Assembly (NCBI RefSeq): GCF_002284575.1
Contig: NZ_NPKJ01000028.1
Span: forward strand, 1 to 42,979
Direction of reading: 5' to 3'
DNA from: Mesorhizobium temperatum
GTDB lineage: Bacteria; Pseudomonadota; Alphaproteobacteria; Rhizobiales; Rhizobiaceae
Length of the DNA: 42,979 nt
Part shown: positions 25,567 through 37,000 of the stretch, piece by piece
Layout: each line of letters opens with the position of its first letter
Position numbering within the stretch: the first letter of the stretch is position 1
Notes under the pieces: model-generated
Told to the model about the DNA's origin: nothing
The model's database searches: none
Seen by the model: only the letters and a program-made list of their open reading frames with translations
Translations under genes and position numbers: made by a program

Positions 25567-28548
25567 TCGCAGCGTTCCGCATTCCCGGCGCCGGGCGCCT
25601 CAAGCAGGCAGAGACGGCCCGCTTCAGCTTCGACGGCCAGTCCTATGCCGGTGTCGAGGGCGATACGCTGGCGTCGGCGCTGCTCGCCAACGGCGTCCAT
25701 CTGGTCGGCCGCTCGTTCAAATACCATCGGCCGCGCGGCTTCCTGTCCGCCGGGGCGGAAGAGCCCAATGCGCTGGTTGAGATCAAGCGCGACTTCGCCA
25801 GGAAGACACCAAATGTCCGCGCCACGGTGCAGGAGCTCTATGACGGGCTGACGGCACAGTCACAGAACCGCTGGCCGTCGCTTGCCTTCGACGTCGGCGC
25901 CGTCAACGACATCGCCTCGCCGCTGTTTTCGGCCGGTTTCTACTACAAGACCTTCATGTGGCCGAAATCCGCCTGGAAAAACCTCTACGAGCCCAAGATC
26001 CGGGCCGCAGCGGGTCTCGGCGTCGCCCCCGACCAGCCGGACCCCGACCATTATTCGGCGCGCTTCGCCCATTGCGACGTGCTGGTGCTGGGCGGAGGTG
26101 CTGCCGGCATCGCCGCCGCACTTGCCGCGGCCGAGACCGGCGTGCGCGTCATCCTTGCCGATGAACAGGCGGATTTCGGCGGCAGCCTGCGTTTCGAGAG
26201 CGGCGCCAAGATCGACGGCCAGGACGGTTTTGCCTGGGCGCAAGGTGCAGTCGCGACGCTCAAGGCCATGGACAATGTCCGCGTGCTGTCCCGCACCACG
26301 GCCTTCGGCTATTACGCGCAGAATTTCGTCGGGCTGGTCGAGCGCGTCAGCGACCATCTGCAGAACCCCGGCCGCGAGCAGCCGCGCGAGCGGCTGTGGC
26401 AGGTTCGCGCCAAACGCGTGGTGCTGGCGACCGGCGCCATCGAGCGGCACATGGTGTTTGCCGACAATGACCGGCCCGGCATCATGCTGGCGTCGGCGGC
26501 GCGCACCTATCTCAACCATTACGGCGTCGCGGTCGGCAGGAATGTCGGCGTCTATACGGCGAATGATTCCGCCTATGCGGCGGCGATCGATCTGAAGAAG
26601 GCCGGTGTCGGCGTGGCGGCCATCGTCGACCTGCGCGACAACCCGACTGGGCCGATAATCGATGAGGCGAGGGCGCTCGGCATCGAGATCAATTTCGGCC
26701 GGGCGGTAATCCGCGCCGGCGGCAAATTGCGCGTCTCGTCGATGACCGTGCAGCCGAAGAATGGCGGCGGCGAGCGCACCATCCCGGTTGACGCGATCAT
26801 GATGTCGGCCGGCTGGACGCCGTCGGTGCATCTGTTCTCGCAATCGCGTGGCAAGGTCGCCTTCAACGACGAGACCAAGCGCTTCGTGCCCGGTACCTAT
26901 GCGCAGGACTGCGTCTCCGTCGGCGCCTGCAACGGCACGGACGGGCTGTCGGCGACGATCGACGAGGCCTATGCGGCGGGCGCCAAAGCGGCGAAGGATG
27001 CCGGCGCCAACACCGTCAAGGGAACCAAGCCGAAGGTCGACGCCAGCGAGAGCTGGTCACGCGGCATGTTGGGTGCGGCGCCCGGCGCCGGGCCGGATAC
27101 GACGGTCAAGGCCTTTGTCGATTTCCAGAACGACGTCACTGCCAAGGACATCCGCCAGGCGGTGCATGAAGGCATGCGCTCGATCGAGCACGTCAAGCGC
27201 TTCACCACCAACGGCATGGCGACCGACCAGGGCAAGACCTCGAACATGCACGGCCTGGCGATTGCCGCCGAGACGCTGGACAAGCCGATCCCGCAGGTCG
27301 GTCTGACGACGTTCCGGGCGCCCTACACGCCGGTGACCTTCGGCGCGATCATCGGGCACGCGCGGGGTCCGCTCTTCGACCCGACCCGCAAGACGGCGAT
27401 CCATCCCTGGGCCGAGCGCCAAGGCGCGGTGTTCGAGGATGTCGGCCAATGGAAGCGCGCCTGGTATTTTCCGAAGGCAGGCGAGGACATGCACGCCGCT
27501 GTCGATCGTGAGTGTGTCACGGTGCGCAAGACGGCCGGCCTGTTCGACGCCTCGACGCTGGGCAAGATCGAGGTGGTCGGGCCGGATGCGGCGAAGTTCA
27601 TGGAACTGCTCTACACCAATCCGTGGGAGAAACTGGAGCCCGGCCGCTGCCGCTACGGCATCATGCTGCGTGAGGACGGCTTCATCTATGACGACGGGGT
27701 GGTGGGAAGACTGGCGCCGGACCGCTTCCATGTGACGACGACGACGGGCGGTGCGCCGCGCGTCATGAACCATATGGAGGATTACCTCCAGACCGAGTTC
27801 CCGCATCTCAATGTCTGGCTGACCTCGATCACCGAGCAGTGGGCGGTGATCGCCGTGCAGGGACCGAAGTCCCGGGAGATCATCGCGCCGCTGGTCGAGG
27901 GCATCGACATGTCGGACGGGGCGCTGCCGCATATGTCAGTGCGCGAAGGTAGGATTTGCGGCGTGCCGACAAGGCTGTTCCGCATGTCGTTCACCGGCGA
28001 GCGCGGCTTCGAGGTCAACGTGCCGGCCGACTACGGCCAGGCCGTCTGGGAAGCGCTGTGGGCCGAGGGCCAGAAGCACGGCGCCTGTGCCTACGGCACC
28101 GAGGCGATGCACGTGCTGCGTGCCGAAAAGGGCTACATCATCGTCGGCCAGGACACCGACGGCACGGTGACGCCTGGTGATGCCGGGCTCGACTGGGCGG
28201 TCGGCAAGAAGAAGACCGATTTCGTCGGCATTCGCGGCATGGCGCGGCCGGACCTTGTCGCCAAGGGCCGCAAGCAACTCGTCGGCCTGAAAACCAAAGA
28301 CCCGAAAGTGGTGCTGGAAGAAGGCGCACAGATTGTCGGCGATCCGAAGCAGGCGATCCCGATGACCATGATCGGCCATGTCACCTCGAGCTACTGGTCG
28401 CAAAATTGCGGCCGCTCGATCGCACTGGCCCTGGTTGCCGGAGGCCGCGACCGGATGGGCGAGACGCTTTCCGTACCGATGCCCAATGGGACGATAGAGG
28501 TGGAGGTCACCGGCATGGTGTTCTTCGACGAGAAGGGGGAGCGCCTCA

Positions 28549-28556
<8 letters not shown>
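25563..28556 (+). CDS. soxA: Sarcosine oxidase subunit alpha
   Basis: The 997-aa alpha subunit binds NAD+ and, in its C-terminal half, tetrahydrofolate, which captures the formaldehyde equivalent as 5,10-methylene-THF. Visible domains are an N-terminal 2Fe-2S-like fold segment (SFDGQSYAGVEGDTLASALL), a nucleotide-binding fold with LVLGGGAAGIAAALAAAETG at about residue 173, and a GcvT-like aminomethyltransferase region from about residue 600 to the end (RKTAGLFDASTLGKIEVVGP, EKGYIIVGQDTDG). Length is normal. It overlaps soxD by four and soxG by eight bases. Confidence 0.96.
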
Positions 28557-29432
<876 letters not shown>

Positions 29433-29477
29433 CTTCCATCAGGTTCGGTTGAGTCGGGCTGAAATGGCCACGAAAAC

Positions 29478-29502
29478 GGGCGGTCAGGATTTCCTACCGC
29501 CC
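29478..29502. terminator. Hairpin between converging small genes
   Basis: GGGCGGT (29478-29484) pairs with ACCGCCC (29496-29502). On the minus strand the stem is followed by GTTTTCG, so it most likely ends the minus-strand gene at 29518; the plus side has only ATTTGT. Confidence 0.5.
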
Positions 29503-29517
29503 ATTTGTCTTCGAACC

Positions 29518-29763
29518 TCAGAACGTGCTTGGTACGATCCACGGATCGATGTCGATACCGAGCCGCGGGCCCTTGTTTTCAGTCGAGCCATTGCGAGTGG
29601 CCGAGCCTGACTTTTCGACCGATCCGGTCGCGCCGCAATCGAGCTTGATGTCGGTGTCGGCGCAGGTCGCGGCCGGCACCTGCTTTCCGGGCTGGCTCTC
29701 GCCGGCGAAGGCCGCGCCCGAGAATGCCAGGACGGCCACGAGGGCGAAGATCGGCTTTCTCAT
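29518..29763 (-). CDS. Small secreted protein, unknown function
   Basis: An 81-aa product with a signal peptide (MRKPIFALVAVLAFSGAAFA) and a short mature part with two cysteines (ATCADTDIKLDCGATG) that may form a disulfide. It ends in GIDIDPWIVPSTF. The start is one of two adjacent ATGs; the second (29763) lies seven bases after GGAG and is preferred. Its upstream region is full of CGTACATGTACG-type palindromes, also found at the promoter of the nearby TetR gene, so it may be a target of that regulator. Confidence 0.65.
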   Translation of the reverse strand: MRKPIFALVAVLAFSGAAFAGESQPGKQVPAATCADTDIKLDCGATGSVEKSGSATRNGSTENKGPRLGIDIDPWIVPSTF

Positions 29764-29790
29764 CATCTGTCTCCAGTCCAACCGCTGAAT

Positions 29791-29865
29791 CTTCCGTACA
29801 TGTACGATACAGCGTACATATACACCCGACAATCAGAGGGTTCAAGCAGAAGTCGTACATGTACG
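29791..29865 (-). promoter_or_regulatory. Three CGTACATGTACG-type operator candidates
   Basis: CGTACATGTACG at 29795-29806, CGTACATATAC at 29813-29823, and CGTACATGTACG at 29854-29865. Read on the minus strand the first two make TATATGTACGCTGTA..TGTACGGAA, like TATATACGCTGTACGGAA at the tetR promoter (about 30664-30680) with extra bases inside. They lie upstream of the small secreted gene. Confidence 0.45.
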
Positions 29866-29981
29866 AAGAATTTTATGTGGATGTTGGGATTCGGGTCGCG
29901 CCAGCGCGCGCCGAGTTGCGCACGCGGCGCCGTTCACCCGTGCCATACACGATCTTCAGGTACCCGAAACCGAGGGGCCCT

Positions 29982-30629
29982 TCAGCAGCAATTGACCGGC
30001 GTCTCGGTCAGCGGCGGCACGTCCTGGGTGGCCAGCGCGGCAAGCGTGAAGTCGCACATCCGCTTGACGAAAGCCTGCTGGTCGCCGAACGGATAGAAAG
30101 GAAAGGTGATCAGCAGCGAGATCGTGCCGTGGCCGACCGCCCATAGCATGGTGGCGATGGCGCGCGGATCGCCCTTCAGCCTGCCGGCGGCAACGCAGGC
30201 CTCGACCCTATTGATCAGCACTTTCATCAACGGGTTGCCCTCTTGCATTTCGGCGAAGGTCCTGCCTTCCGGGGGCTTGACCTTTTCGGTCATGAATACC
30301 GTGCGATATTCGTTGGGATTGCCAAGGCCGAAAGCCGCGTACTCGGTCATCACCACCTGCAGCGCCTCGATCGGATCGTCGGCCGGGTGATCCTCGATAC
30401 GCTTTGCCAGAGTCTCGAACGCATCCTCGGCAAGCGCGAACAGAATGTCCTGCTTGTCGGCGAAATAGGAATAGACCGACATCGGTGCATAGCCGACGCG
30501 CTTGGCCAGCTTGCGGATGGTGAGGCCTTCATAGCCTTCCTCCTGCACGAGCTTGTGCGCCGCATCGACAAGTTCGGAGCGCAGTTCGGCCTTTTGTTTC
30601 TCGCGGCGTGTCTGGACGCTGAGCGGCAA
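29982..30629 (-). CDS. TetR/AcrR family transcriptional regulator
   Basis: The 215-aa protein has an N-terminal TetR helix-turn-helix (LVQEEGYEGLTIRKLAKRVG, then YSYFADKQDILFAL, about residues 28-68) and a variable ligand domain. The start codon is read as TTG at 30629, with AAGG six bases upstream; no better in-frame ATG exists before the DNA-binding helices. Its own promoter contains the palindromic site at about 30664, so autorepression is likely. Ligand and regulon are unknown; the secreted protein gene and the divergent membrane gene are candidates. Confidence 0.88.
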   Translation of the reverse strand: MPLSVQTRREKQKAELRSELVDAAHKLVQEEGYEGLTIRKLAKRVGYAPMSVYSYFADKQDILFALAEDAFETLAKRIEDHPADDPIEALQVVMTEYAAFGLGNPNEYRTVFMTEKVKPPEGRTFAEMQEGNPLMKVLINRVEACVAAGRLKGDPRAIATMLWAVGHGTISLLITFPFYPFGDQQAFVKRMCDFTLAALATQDVPPLTETPVNCC

Positions 30630-30658
30630 TTTTCGCCTGCCTTCTGTTTGTGGCTGGC

Positions 30659-30696
30659 TAAATTATATACGCTGTACGGAATCGGACAAGGCGTTG
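30659..30696 (-). promoter_or_regulatory. tetR promoter with internal operator
   Basis: On the minus strand TTGTCC, a 16-base spacer and TATAAT form a good promoter. TTCCGTACAGCGTATATA covers the spacer and -10 box and matches the repeated palindromes near 29800. Confidence 0.5.
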
Positions 30697-30928
30697 CCAA
30701 AATCGGCGTTGCCGAAATCGGCTTCGCAGCGCTCCGATTGGCGATACTGCTTCTGAGTCGTTTTCGCCCCAACATCGATCACAAGTGTTACCCGGGTAGA
30801 AACGACGCAACATCGGACTGTTACAACCAGAGGTTAGCTGGCGGTTCTGTAAGAAATTTTGTTTCTGGGGGCCGATACGATCATGACCGAGCTTTCGTCC
30901 AGTGCGCTAAACGCGGATCCACTTTCTG

Positions 30929-31579
30929 ATGATGCCCAGACTGGCACTCAGGCGGGTGGTCATGGTTGCATGGCTGGCGATCTCGCTCGGCTTCGCCATG
31001 GAAGCCCTTATTCTGGCTGGCAGATTTGCAGTGGGCTCTCACCCGGCTACCACCCAGGTCCTGATCGAATTGGTGCAAGGCGTGACGTGGGCGTTCTTCG
31101 TCTGCGCCGGTCTCAGCCTCGGCACGGCGATCGCCAAGGTGCGAGCCTCGCTCGGCGGCCTGATCGCCGCAATCTCGGCACCACTGGCGATGGCCATCGC
31201 CAAGGGGGCGCAAAAGGTCATGGTAAGTGCTCTTGATGCGGCCACAAAACCGGCCACCCTCTCTCTCACCACACTTGGCGTGCTGCGGGCCATCGAATAC
31301 GGCTTGCTCGGCTGGATACTGGCCTCGCTGGCGTCGAAGGAAAGGCCCCGTCCGCTCCATTTCGCGCTGGCAGGCGCCTCGATAGGCGCGATGTTCGGCG
31401 GCGGAATCACGGTCCTGACGATTGAGACGGCCGCGGCGAACGGCGTTGCCCTTGAATTGCCGCGGGCGATCACAACCGGCCTCAACGAGATCGTGTTCCC
31501 GATCGGTTGCGCACTGGTCGTCTACATCGCCCTGCAGGTCGGCCGGCACATGAGGATCATCTCTGCCGAGGCTCGCTGA
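30929..31579 (+). CDS. Multi-pass membrane protein, unknown function
   Basis: A 216-aa hydrophobic protein with about five or six predicted membrane segments, for example VVMVAWLAISLGFAMEALIL, LGVLRAIEYGLLGWILASLA and EIVFPIGCALVVYIALQVG. A conserved-looking polar loop carries KGAQKVM. No family motif is recognised. The start is uncertain: ATG ATG at 30929 has only a weak GGATCC upstream, and an ATG at 30962 is possible. It is divergent from the TetR gene, a layout often seen for a regulator and its target, which makes it a candidate member of that regulon. Confidence 0.6.
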   Translation: MMPRLALRRVVMVAWLAISLGFAMEALILAGRFAVGSHPATTQVLIELVQGVTWAFFVCAGLSLGTAIAKVRASLGGLIAAISAPLAMAIAKGAQKVMVSALDAATKPATLSLTTLGVLRAIEYGLLGWILASLASKERPRPLHFALAGASIGAMFGGGITVLTIETAAANGVALELPRAITTGLNEIVFPIGCALVVYIALQVGRHMRIISAEAR

Positions 31580-31584
31580 GCCGT

Positions 31585-32109
31585 TCAAGCCGCTTCTGGC
31601 TGGCGCTCGATCAATGTCAGCGTCAGCCAGCGCGCCGTCAATGCCGGTTTTTTCGAACCCTCGATCTCGATCGTCACGTCATGCGCCGTCTGCACCCAGC
31701 CCGATGGCCTGACCTTGACGTCGGCCAGCACGAAACGGGTGCGGATGCGCGCGCCGGTCTTCACCGGCGCCAGGAAGCGCAGCGAATCGAAGCCATGATT
31801 GACGCCCATCTTGCTGTTTTCGAGCGGCGGCATGGTCTCGAAGGTCATTGCCGATAAAAGCGAAAGCGACAGGAAGCCATGCGCGATGGTGCCGCCGAAC
31901 GGCGTCTCGCGCTTGGCGCGCTCCGGATCGCAATGGATGAACTGGTGGTCGTCGGTGGCATCGGCGAACTGGTCGATCATGCGCTGTGAGACGACCCGCC
32001 ACCGCGACACGCCGACCTCCTTGCCGACGCTGGCCAGAAGCACATCGAGACTGATCGGTTCCACGCTGATGTCCTCCATTTCAACCGTCCGGAGCGCGAG
32101 CGGCTTCAT
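31585..32109 (-). CDS. MaoC-type (R)-hydratase/dehydratase family protein
   Basis: A 174-aa hot-dog-fold protein of the MaoC/hydratase 2 family. The active-site segment FADATDDHQFIHCDPERAKR with GGTIAHGFLSLSL (about residues 48-85) carries the Asp and His used to add water across trans-2-enoyl-CoA. The ATG at 32109 overlaps the stop of the SDR gene (ATGA), so both are translated together. With the SDR it could process a 3-hydroxyacyl-CoA or related intermediate; the true substrate is unknown. Confidence 0.85.
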   Translation of the reverse strand: MKPLALRTVEMEDISVEPISLDVLLASVGKEVGVSRWRVVSQRMIDQFADATDDHQFIHCDPERAKRETPFGGTIAHGFLSLSLLSAMTFETMPPLENSKMGVNHGFDSLRFLAPVKTGARIRTRFVLADVKVRPSGWVQTAHDVTIEIEGSKKPALTARWLTLTLIERQPEAA

Positions 32110-32921
32110 TCCTTGAACAGTGTCAGCCCATGCTGCACCGACTGCCCGCCATCAATCGGCAGGATGGCGCCGGTGATATAGCTGCCGGCACGGCTGCACA
32201 AATAGAGCGTTGCGCCGGCAATGTCATCCGGCGCGCCGATGCGGCCGATCGGAACGTGGCCGCCGACATGTCTTGCCTGGTCCTCGGTCGCCGTGGCGAA
32301 GGCGGTCATCCGGCTCTGGAAGGGGCCGGGCGCGAACGCGTTGACGGTGATGCGGCGGGCGGCGAACTCGATCGCCAAGGTGCGCGTCAGATGGTGAACA
32401 GCAGCCTTCGAGGCAGAGTAGGAGTAGGCGTCGTCGGCTAGCGGCTGCGTGCCCATCACCGAACCCAGATTGATCACCCGGGCCGGATCGGCATCGCTGG
32501 CGGCGGCGTCGAGCAGCGGCAGAAGCTCGCGTGTCAGATGGAACACGGCGGTGACGTTGACGCCGAACACCTTGGCCCAGGCATGGTAGGGGAAGCTTTC
32601 CAGCGGCGCGCCCCAGGAAACGCCGGCATTGTTGACCAGGATGTTCAGCCGCTCGGTCCGCGCCTTGACCTCATCGACCAGCGCCGCGATGCCAGCTTCG
32701 CTGGAGACATCGCCGGCAAAGCCTTCGGCCCGGCCGGAGCCGCCGAGGCCGTTCAGTTCGCCGGCAACCCTGATGCAATCCTCGCCCTTGCGCGAGGCGA
32801 TCATCACGGTTGCGCCGGCCCTGACCAAAGCGGTTGCAGCCATGCGGCCGATGCCGGTCGCAGCCCCGGTCACCAGCGCGGTCTTGCCGGCCACCGAAAA
32901 CAGCTCGTCCAGATAGCTCAT
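32106..32921 (-). CDS. Short-chain dehydrogenase/reductase
   Basis: A 271-aa SDR with TGAATGIG at residues 18-25, ILVNNAG near 91-97, and YSASK (about residue 164) as catalytic pair. ASRK after the second strand suggests NADP(H). The ATG at 32921 is eight bases after GGAG; a longer frame to 32939 lacks a site. Length and GPFQSRMT resemble reductases for acyl or keto substrates. It forms an operon with the MaoC gene. Confidence 0.88.
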   Translation of the reverse strand: MSYLDELFSVAGKTALVTGAATGIGRMAATALVRAGATVMIASRKGEDCIRVAGELNGLGGSGRAEGFAGDVSSEAGIAALVDEVKARTERLNILVNNAGVSWGAPLESFPYHAWAKVFGVNVTAVFHLTRELLPLLDAAASDADPARVINLGSVMGTQPLADDAYSYSASKAAVHHLTRTLAIEFAARRITVNAFAPGPFQSRMTAFATATEDQARHVGGHVPIGRIGAPDDIAGATLYLCSRAGSYITGAILPIDGGQSVQHGLTLFKE

Positions 32922-33404
32922 TGCAACTTCTCCGCGCATCCTTGCCTCGTGGTTCAGGGGGACGACTTAACGCTGACAAGGATATCCGAATTACGATCAT
33001 CCTTGCCGGGGGTAAAGTGCCGGAGCCGCTGCTACTGATGGGTACACGAAGAACCGCGGGCGACAACGCGCTGGAGGCGATGGGGGGCCATGGTGCGGCG
33101 TTCCCTTCTGCCGTTGGCCATGGGGAGAAGGTGACCCGAAGATCGGTTCGATCTCGACGCCTTCGGCCTGCCAGTCACGCCACGCCAGCACGCCATCAAA
33201 GGCTGGAATGATCCCCGGGGATGCGTTGAGCAGTTGCTGGTCGTCGAGGATCGGCGTTCCATATTAGCTCGACGCCAGCTTGTTGCTGGGGGTTCCCATG
33301 CGGGACACGAGATTCGTCAGGCTGTCGCGCATTATCGATATGACGTTTGTCATCTCGGCCTTCACACCTGATGAGCGGGAGAAATGCGCAGAACGGAGGT
33401 AACA
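32922..33404. other. Intergenic region with degenerate coding sequence
   Basis: 483 bases without an intact gene. On the minus strand a frame of about 40 codons (around 33130-33240) reads ASPGIIPAFDGVLAWRDWQA and is flanked by stops. It looks like a gene remnant I cannot name. The rest carries GC-rich sequence of repeat-like character. Confidence 0.35.
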
Positions 33405-33833
33405 ATGACATCTGCCGAAACACAGATCAGGGCCTTGTTGGACAGTCGATCAGCCGCCATGGGCGACAAGGACATCGAGTGGGTCATGTCCCTCTATTCT
33501 CCAGACATCGTCTATTTCGACCTCGTACCACCGCTCCAGTACGCAGGCTCATCCGCCCTTCGGGAGCGGTTTTCGGATTGGTTCGGCCGCTGGACGGGCC
33601 CTATTGGCCAGGAACTTGGCGACCTGAAAGTAATAGCCGGCGATACTGTCGCGGCTGCATGGATGCTCATCCGAGCAAGTGGCACACTGAAGACGGGCCA
33701 GGACGTTGACTACTGGGTGCGCGTGAGCAACAGCTTTCAGCGCTCCGGTGACAGGTGGTTCATCACGCACGAGCACGTCTCCCTGCCCGTTAATATGCAG
33801 ACCAGGACAGCCGTCATGGACCTCGCGCCCTAG
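33405..33833 (+). CDS. SnoaL/NTF2-like domain protein
   Basis: The 142-aa protein has the NTF2-like cone fold typical of the SgcJ/EcaC and SnoaL groups. It begins TSAETQIRALLDSRSAAMGD, followed by DIEWVMSLYSPDIVYFDLVP, with WFITHEHVSLP near the C terminus. Such proteins bind or isomerise small hydrophobic molecules, but catalytic function cannot be assigned. GGAGGT five bases before the ATG at 33405 is a near-perfect ribosome binding site. Confidence 0.82.
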   Translation: MTSAETQIRALLDSRSAAMGDKDIEWVMSLYSPDIVYFDLVPPLQYAGSSALRERFSDWFGRWTGPIGQELGDLKVIAGDTVAAAWMLIRASGTLKTGQDVDYWVRVSNSFQRSGDRWFITHEHVSLPVNMQTRTAVMDLAP

Positions 33834-33872
33834 AGCGCCTTGCGTTTTGGTAAACCAAAACCGCGCTCCAGG
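33834..33872. repeat. Rhizobial palindrome GAGCGC..GCGCTC
   Basis: GAGCGCcttgcGTTTTGGTaaACCAAAACcGCGCTC directly follows the NTF2-like gene. It is an imperfect dyad of a type frequent in rhizobial intergenic DNA and could also end transcription. Confidence 0.6.
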
Positions 33873-34090
33873 TCTTTGTTTGACGCATTTTGTCGGACGC
33901 CAAACGAAGACGTTTGGCTGCAAATGCTCCAGGTCGTCGATCAAACATTCTCAAGCGTGAAGGTCGATCCCAACGCCAGTTCGTTCAGAGCATCAGCGAA
34001 GGCGTCGAGGGCTGGATGAGGCAGCACCCATTATTCGCAGGGTTTGCTCCCGCCCCTCACTTGCCTGCCGGCATCCTTTGGCGAGCAGAG

Positions 34091-37000
34091 CTACTCCGCC
34101 GGGTCGACATTGGTGTAGGCGGCTTCCTCGAGCTCGCGCTTCAGCCGCGATGCCTCTTCCACCTTGGGCGTGACGAAGCGGCCGAGCAGGAGATAGGCGA
34201 CCGGCGTCAGGAACAGCGTCGAGACGGTGGCCAGACCCAGGCCGCCGACGATCACCCAGCCGAGCGCGATCCGCGCCTCGGCGCCGGCGCCGCTCGCCAG
34301 CACCAGCGGCACGCCGCCGAGCACGGTGCAGATCATCGTCATCATCACCGGCCGCAGCCGGATGGTGGAGGCCTGCTCGATCGCCTCGCGCACGCCGAGC
34401 CCGCGGTCGCGCAACTGATTGGCGAACTCGACGATCAGGATGCCGTTCTTGGCCATGACGCCGACCAGGAGCACCAGGCCGATCTGGCTGTAGGCGTTGA
34501 GGCTGGTGCCGCTGAGCAAAAGGGCAAAGATCGCGCAGGCAAGACCGAGCGGCACCGTCGCCATGATGATGACGGCGCTGACGAAGCTCTCGAACTGGGC
34601 GGCGAGCACCAAAAGGATGATGACCAGCGAGAAGCCGAAGATGGTGATCATGGCGCTGTTGGTCTCACCCAGCGTCGCCGCCTCGGCCAACGGCACGATG
34701 CGGCTGCCCGGCGGCAGAAGCGGCGTGGCGATTGCTTCGGCGCGGGTCAGCGCCTGGCCGAGTGCGAAATCGCCGCTGAGGTTGGAGGTGATCGCCACCG
34801 ACGGCTGCTGCTGCTCGCGGGTCAGCGAGGGCGGAACGGCGCGCTCGGTCAACGTGGCGATGGTCGACATCGGCACGAAGCGGCCGTCGGCCGTCTTCAG
34901 GAAGATGTTCTCCAAATCGGTCGGATCGTTGATCGGGTTGGTCGTCGAGACGAGCTTCACCCCGTAGCTGCGGTCGGCGATATAGACATCGACGACATCA
35001 TTGCCGTCGAGCATGGCCTGGAAGGTATCGGCAAGCCCGGTGATGTCGATGCCGAGGTCGGAAGCGCGCTCGCGGTCGATGGCGACGGAAAGCTGGGGCT
35101 GCGTCGGGTCGACGGAGAGCCGGGGCGACTGGAAGCCGGGGTCCTTCTGCATTTCCGCGATGATCTTCACCGCAGCGTCGCCGAGCGCCGCGCGGTTGTT
35201 GCCGACCAGCGCGAACTGCAGGCCGTTGCCGGCGCCGCGAATACCGAGGCTGTTGGGCTGTATCGGAAAGACGCGCACGCTCGGCACCTGCCGGGTGAGC
35301 CGGCTGATGTCGGCCATGATCTGCTGCTGGCTGCGGTCGCGCTCGTCCCATGGCGCCAGCGTCATCACCATGAAGCCGGCATTGTAGGCGCCGTTCCGGC
35401 CGGCGCTCTCGAACGTATTGCGGATTTCGCCGGAATCGCGCAGCGGCTGGATCAGTTTTTCGATCTTCTGCATCTGCTGCGTCGTGTAGTCGAGGCTGAC
35501 GCCTTGCGGCGCGTCGACGCGCATGAGCACGACGGCACGGTCCTCCGTCGGCGTCAGTTCCTGGCGGATCGTGCCGAATAGCGTGAAGGCGGTGGCTGCA
35601 AACAGCAGCGCGACCAGGAGCACGATCCACGGCGCATCGAGGCAGGTGCGCAGGCAGCGCCGGTAGAGCGTGTTCAGCGCGCCGCCGATGCGGGCGCCGA
35701 TGCCGCTGCCGCCTTCGTGGTGAAGCGGCGCGACCGACAGCATGCGCGAGGCAAGCATCGGACAAAGGGTCAGCGCCACGATAGCGGACAGAAGCACCGA
35801 TATGGCGAGAACGAAGCCGAATTCGCGAAACAGGCCGCCGGTCTGGCCGGGCAGGAAGGAGATCGGCACGAACACGGCGACCAGCGTCAGCGTCGTGGCG
35901 ATGACGGCGAAGAACACTTCCTGGGCGCCAAGCACGGCCGCGGCGCGTGGCCCCATGCCTTCGTTGCGTCGTCGCACGATGTTTTCCAGAACGACGATGG
36001 CGTCGTCGACGACCAGGCCCGTCGCCAGCACCAGGGCGAGCAGCGTCAATATGTTGACCGAGAAGCCGGCGAGATAGATGGCGGCGATCGTCCCGATCAT
36101 GGCGACCGGCATCGCAAGCCCCGGAATGAGCGTCGCGCGCCAGTCGAGGAGAAACACGTAGATGACGATCAGCACGATGGAGACGGACAGGCCGAGTGCG
36201 ATCTCGACTTCATGCACCGCGCCGTTGACGAAGACCGCATCGTCGCTGGTGACCTTGATCGACATGCCCTGGGGCAGATCCGCCTGCAGAGTGGCGACCG
36301 CGGCCCTGACGCCGGTCGAAATATCCAGCGTGTTCGATTCCGCCTGGCGGATGATGCCGAGACCGATGCCGGTCTTGCCGTTCGAACGCAATGTGGTCTG
36401 GCCGATGTCGGGGCCGAGCGTGACGGTGGCGACGTCGCGGATGCGGGTTGTGCCGCCGATGATGATGTTTTCGAACTCCTCCGGCGTGGTCACGTCCGCC
36501 GTCGGACGCACGATCAGGTCCTGGTTGGTCGTGGTGATCGAACCGGCCGGGGAATCGAAAGCGACCGAAGCCAGCGCTGTCCTCAGCTCGGCGACGGTGA
36601 AGCCCAGGCTGGCGAGCTTGTTCTGGTCGACATCGATGCGGAAGATCTTGTCGCGGTCGCCATAGACCTGGACGTCGGCAACGCCGGGCACGGCGGCAAG
36701 CTCGTCCTCGATCTGGTCCTGGACCAGCACCGTCATGTCCTGCACCGACATGGTGTCGGAGGTGACAGCCAGCCGCATCACCGGCTCGGAATTGGCGTCG
36801 GCCTTGACGATGCGCGGCGCATCAGCCGTGTCAGGCATCTGGTCGACGACGCGGCCGACGCCATCGCGCACATCGGAGGCGGCGACGTCGAGGTCGACGC
36901 CGTCGTTGAATTCGATGGTGACGCGGCTCGTGCCGAAGGACGAGGTGGACGAGATCGACTTCACACCGGAGACGCGGGCGACCGCGCCTTCAATCACGTC

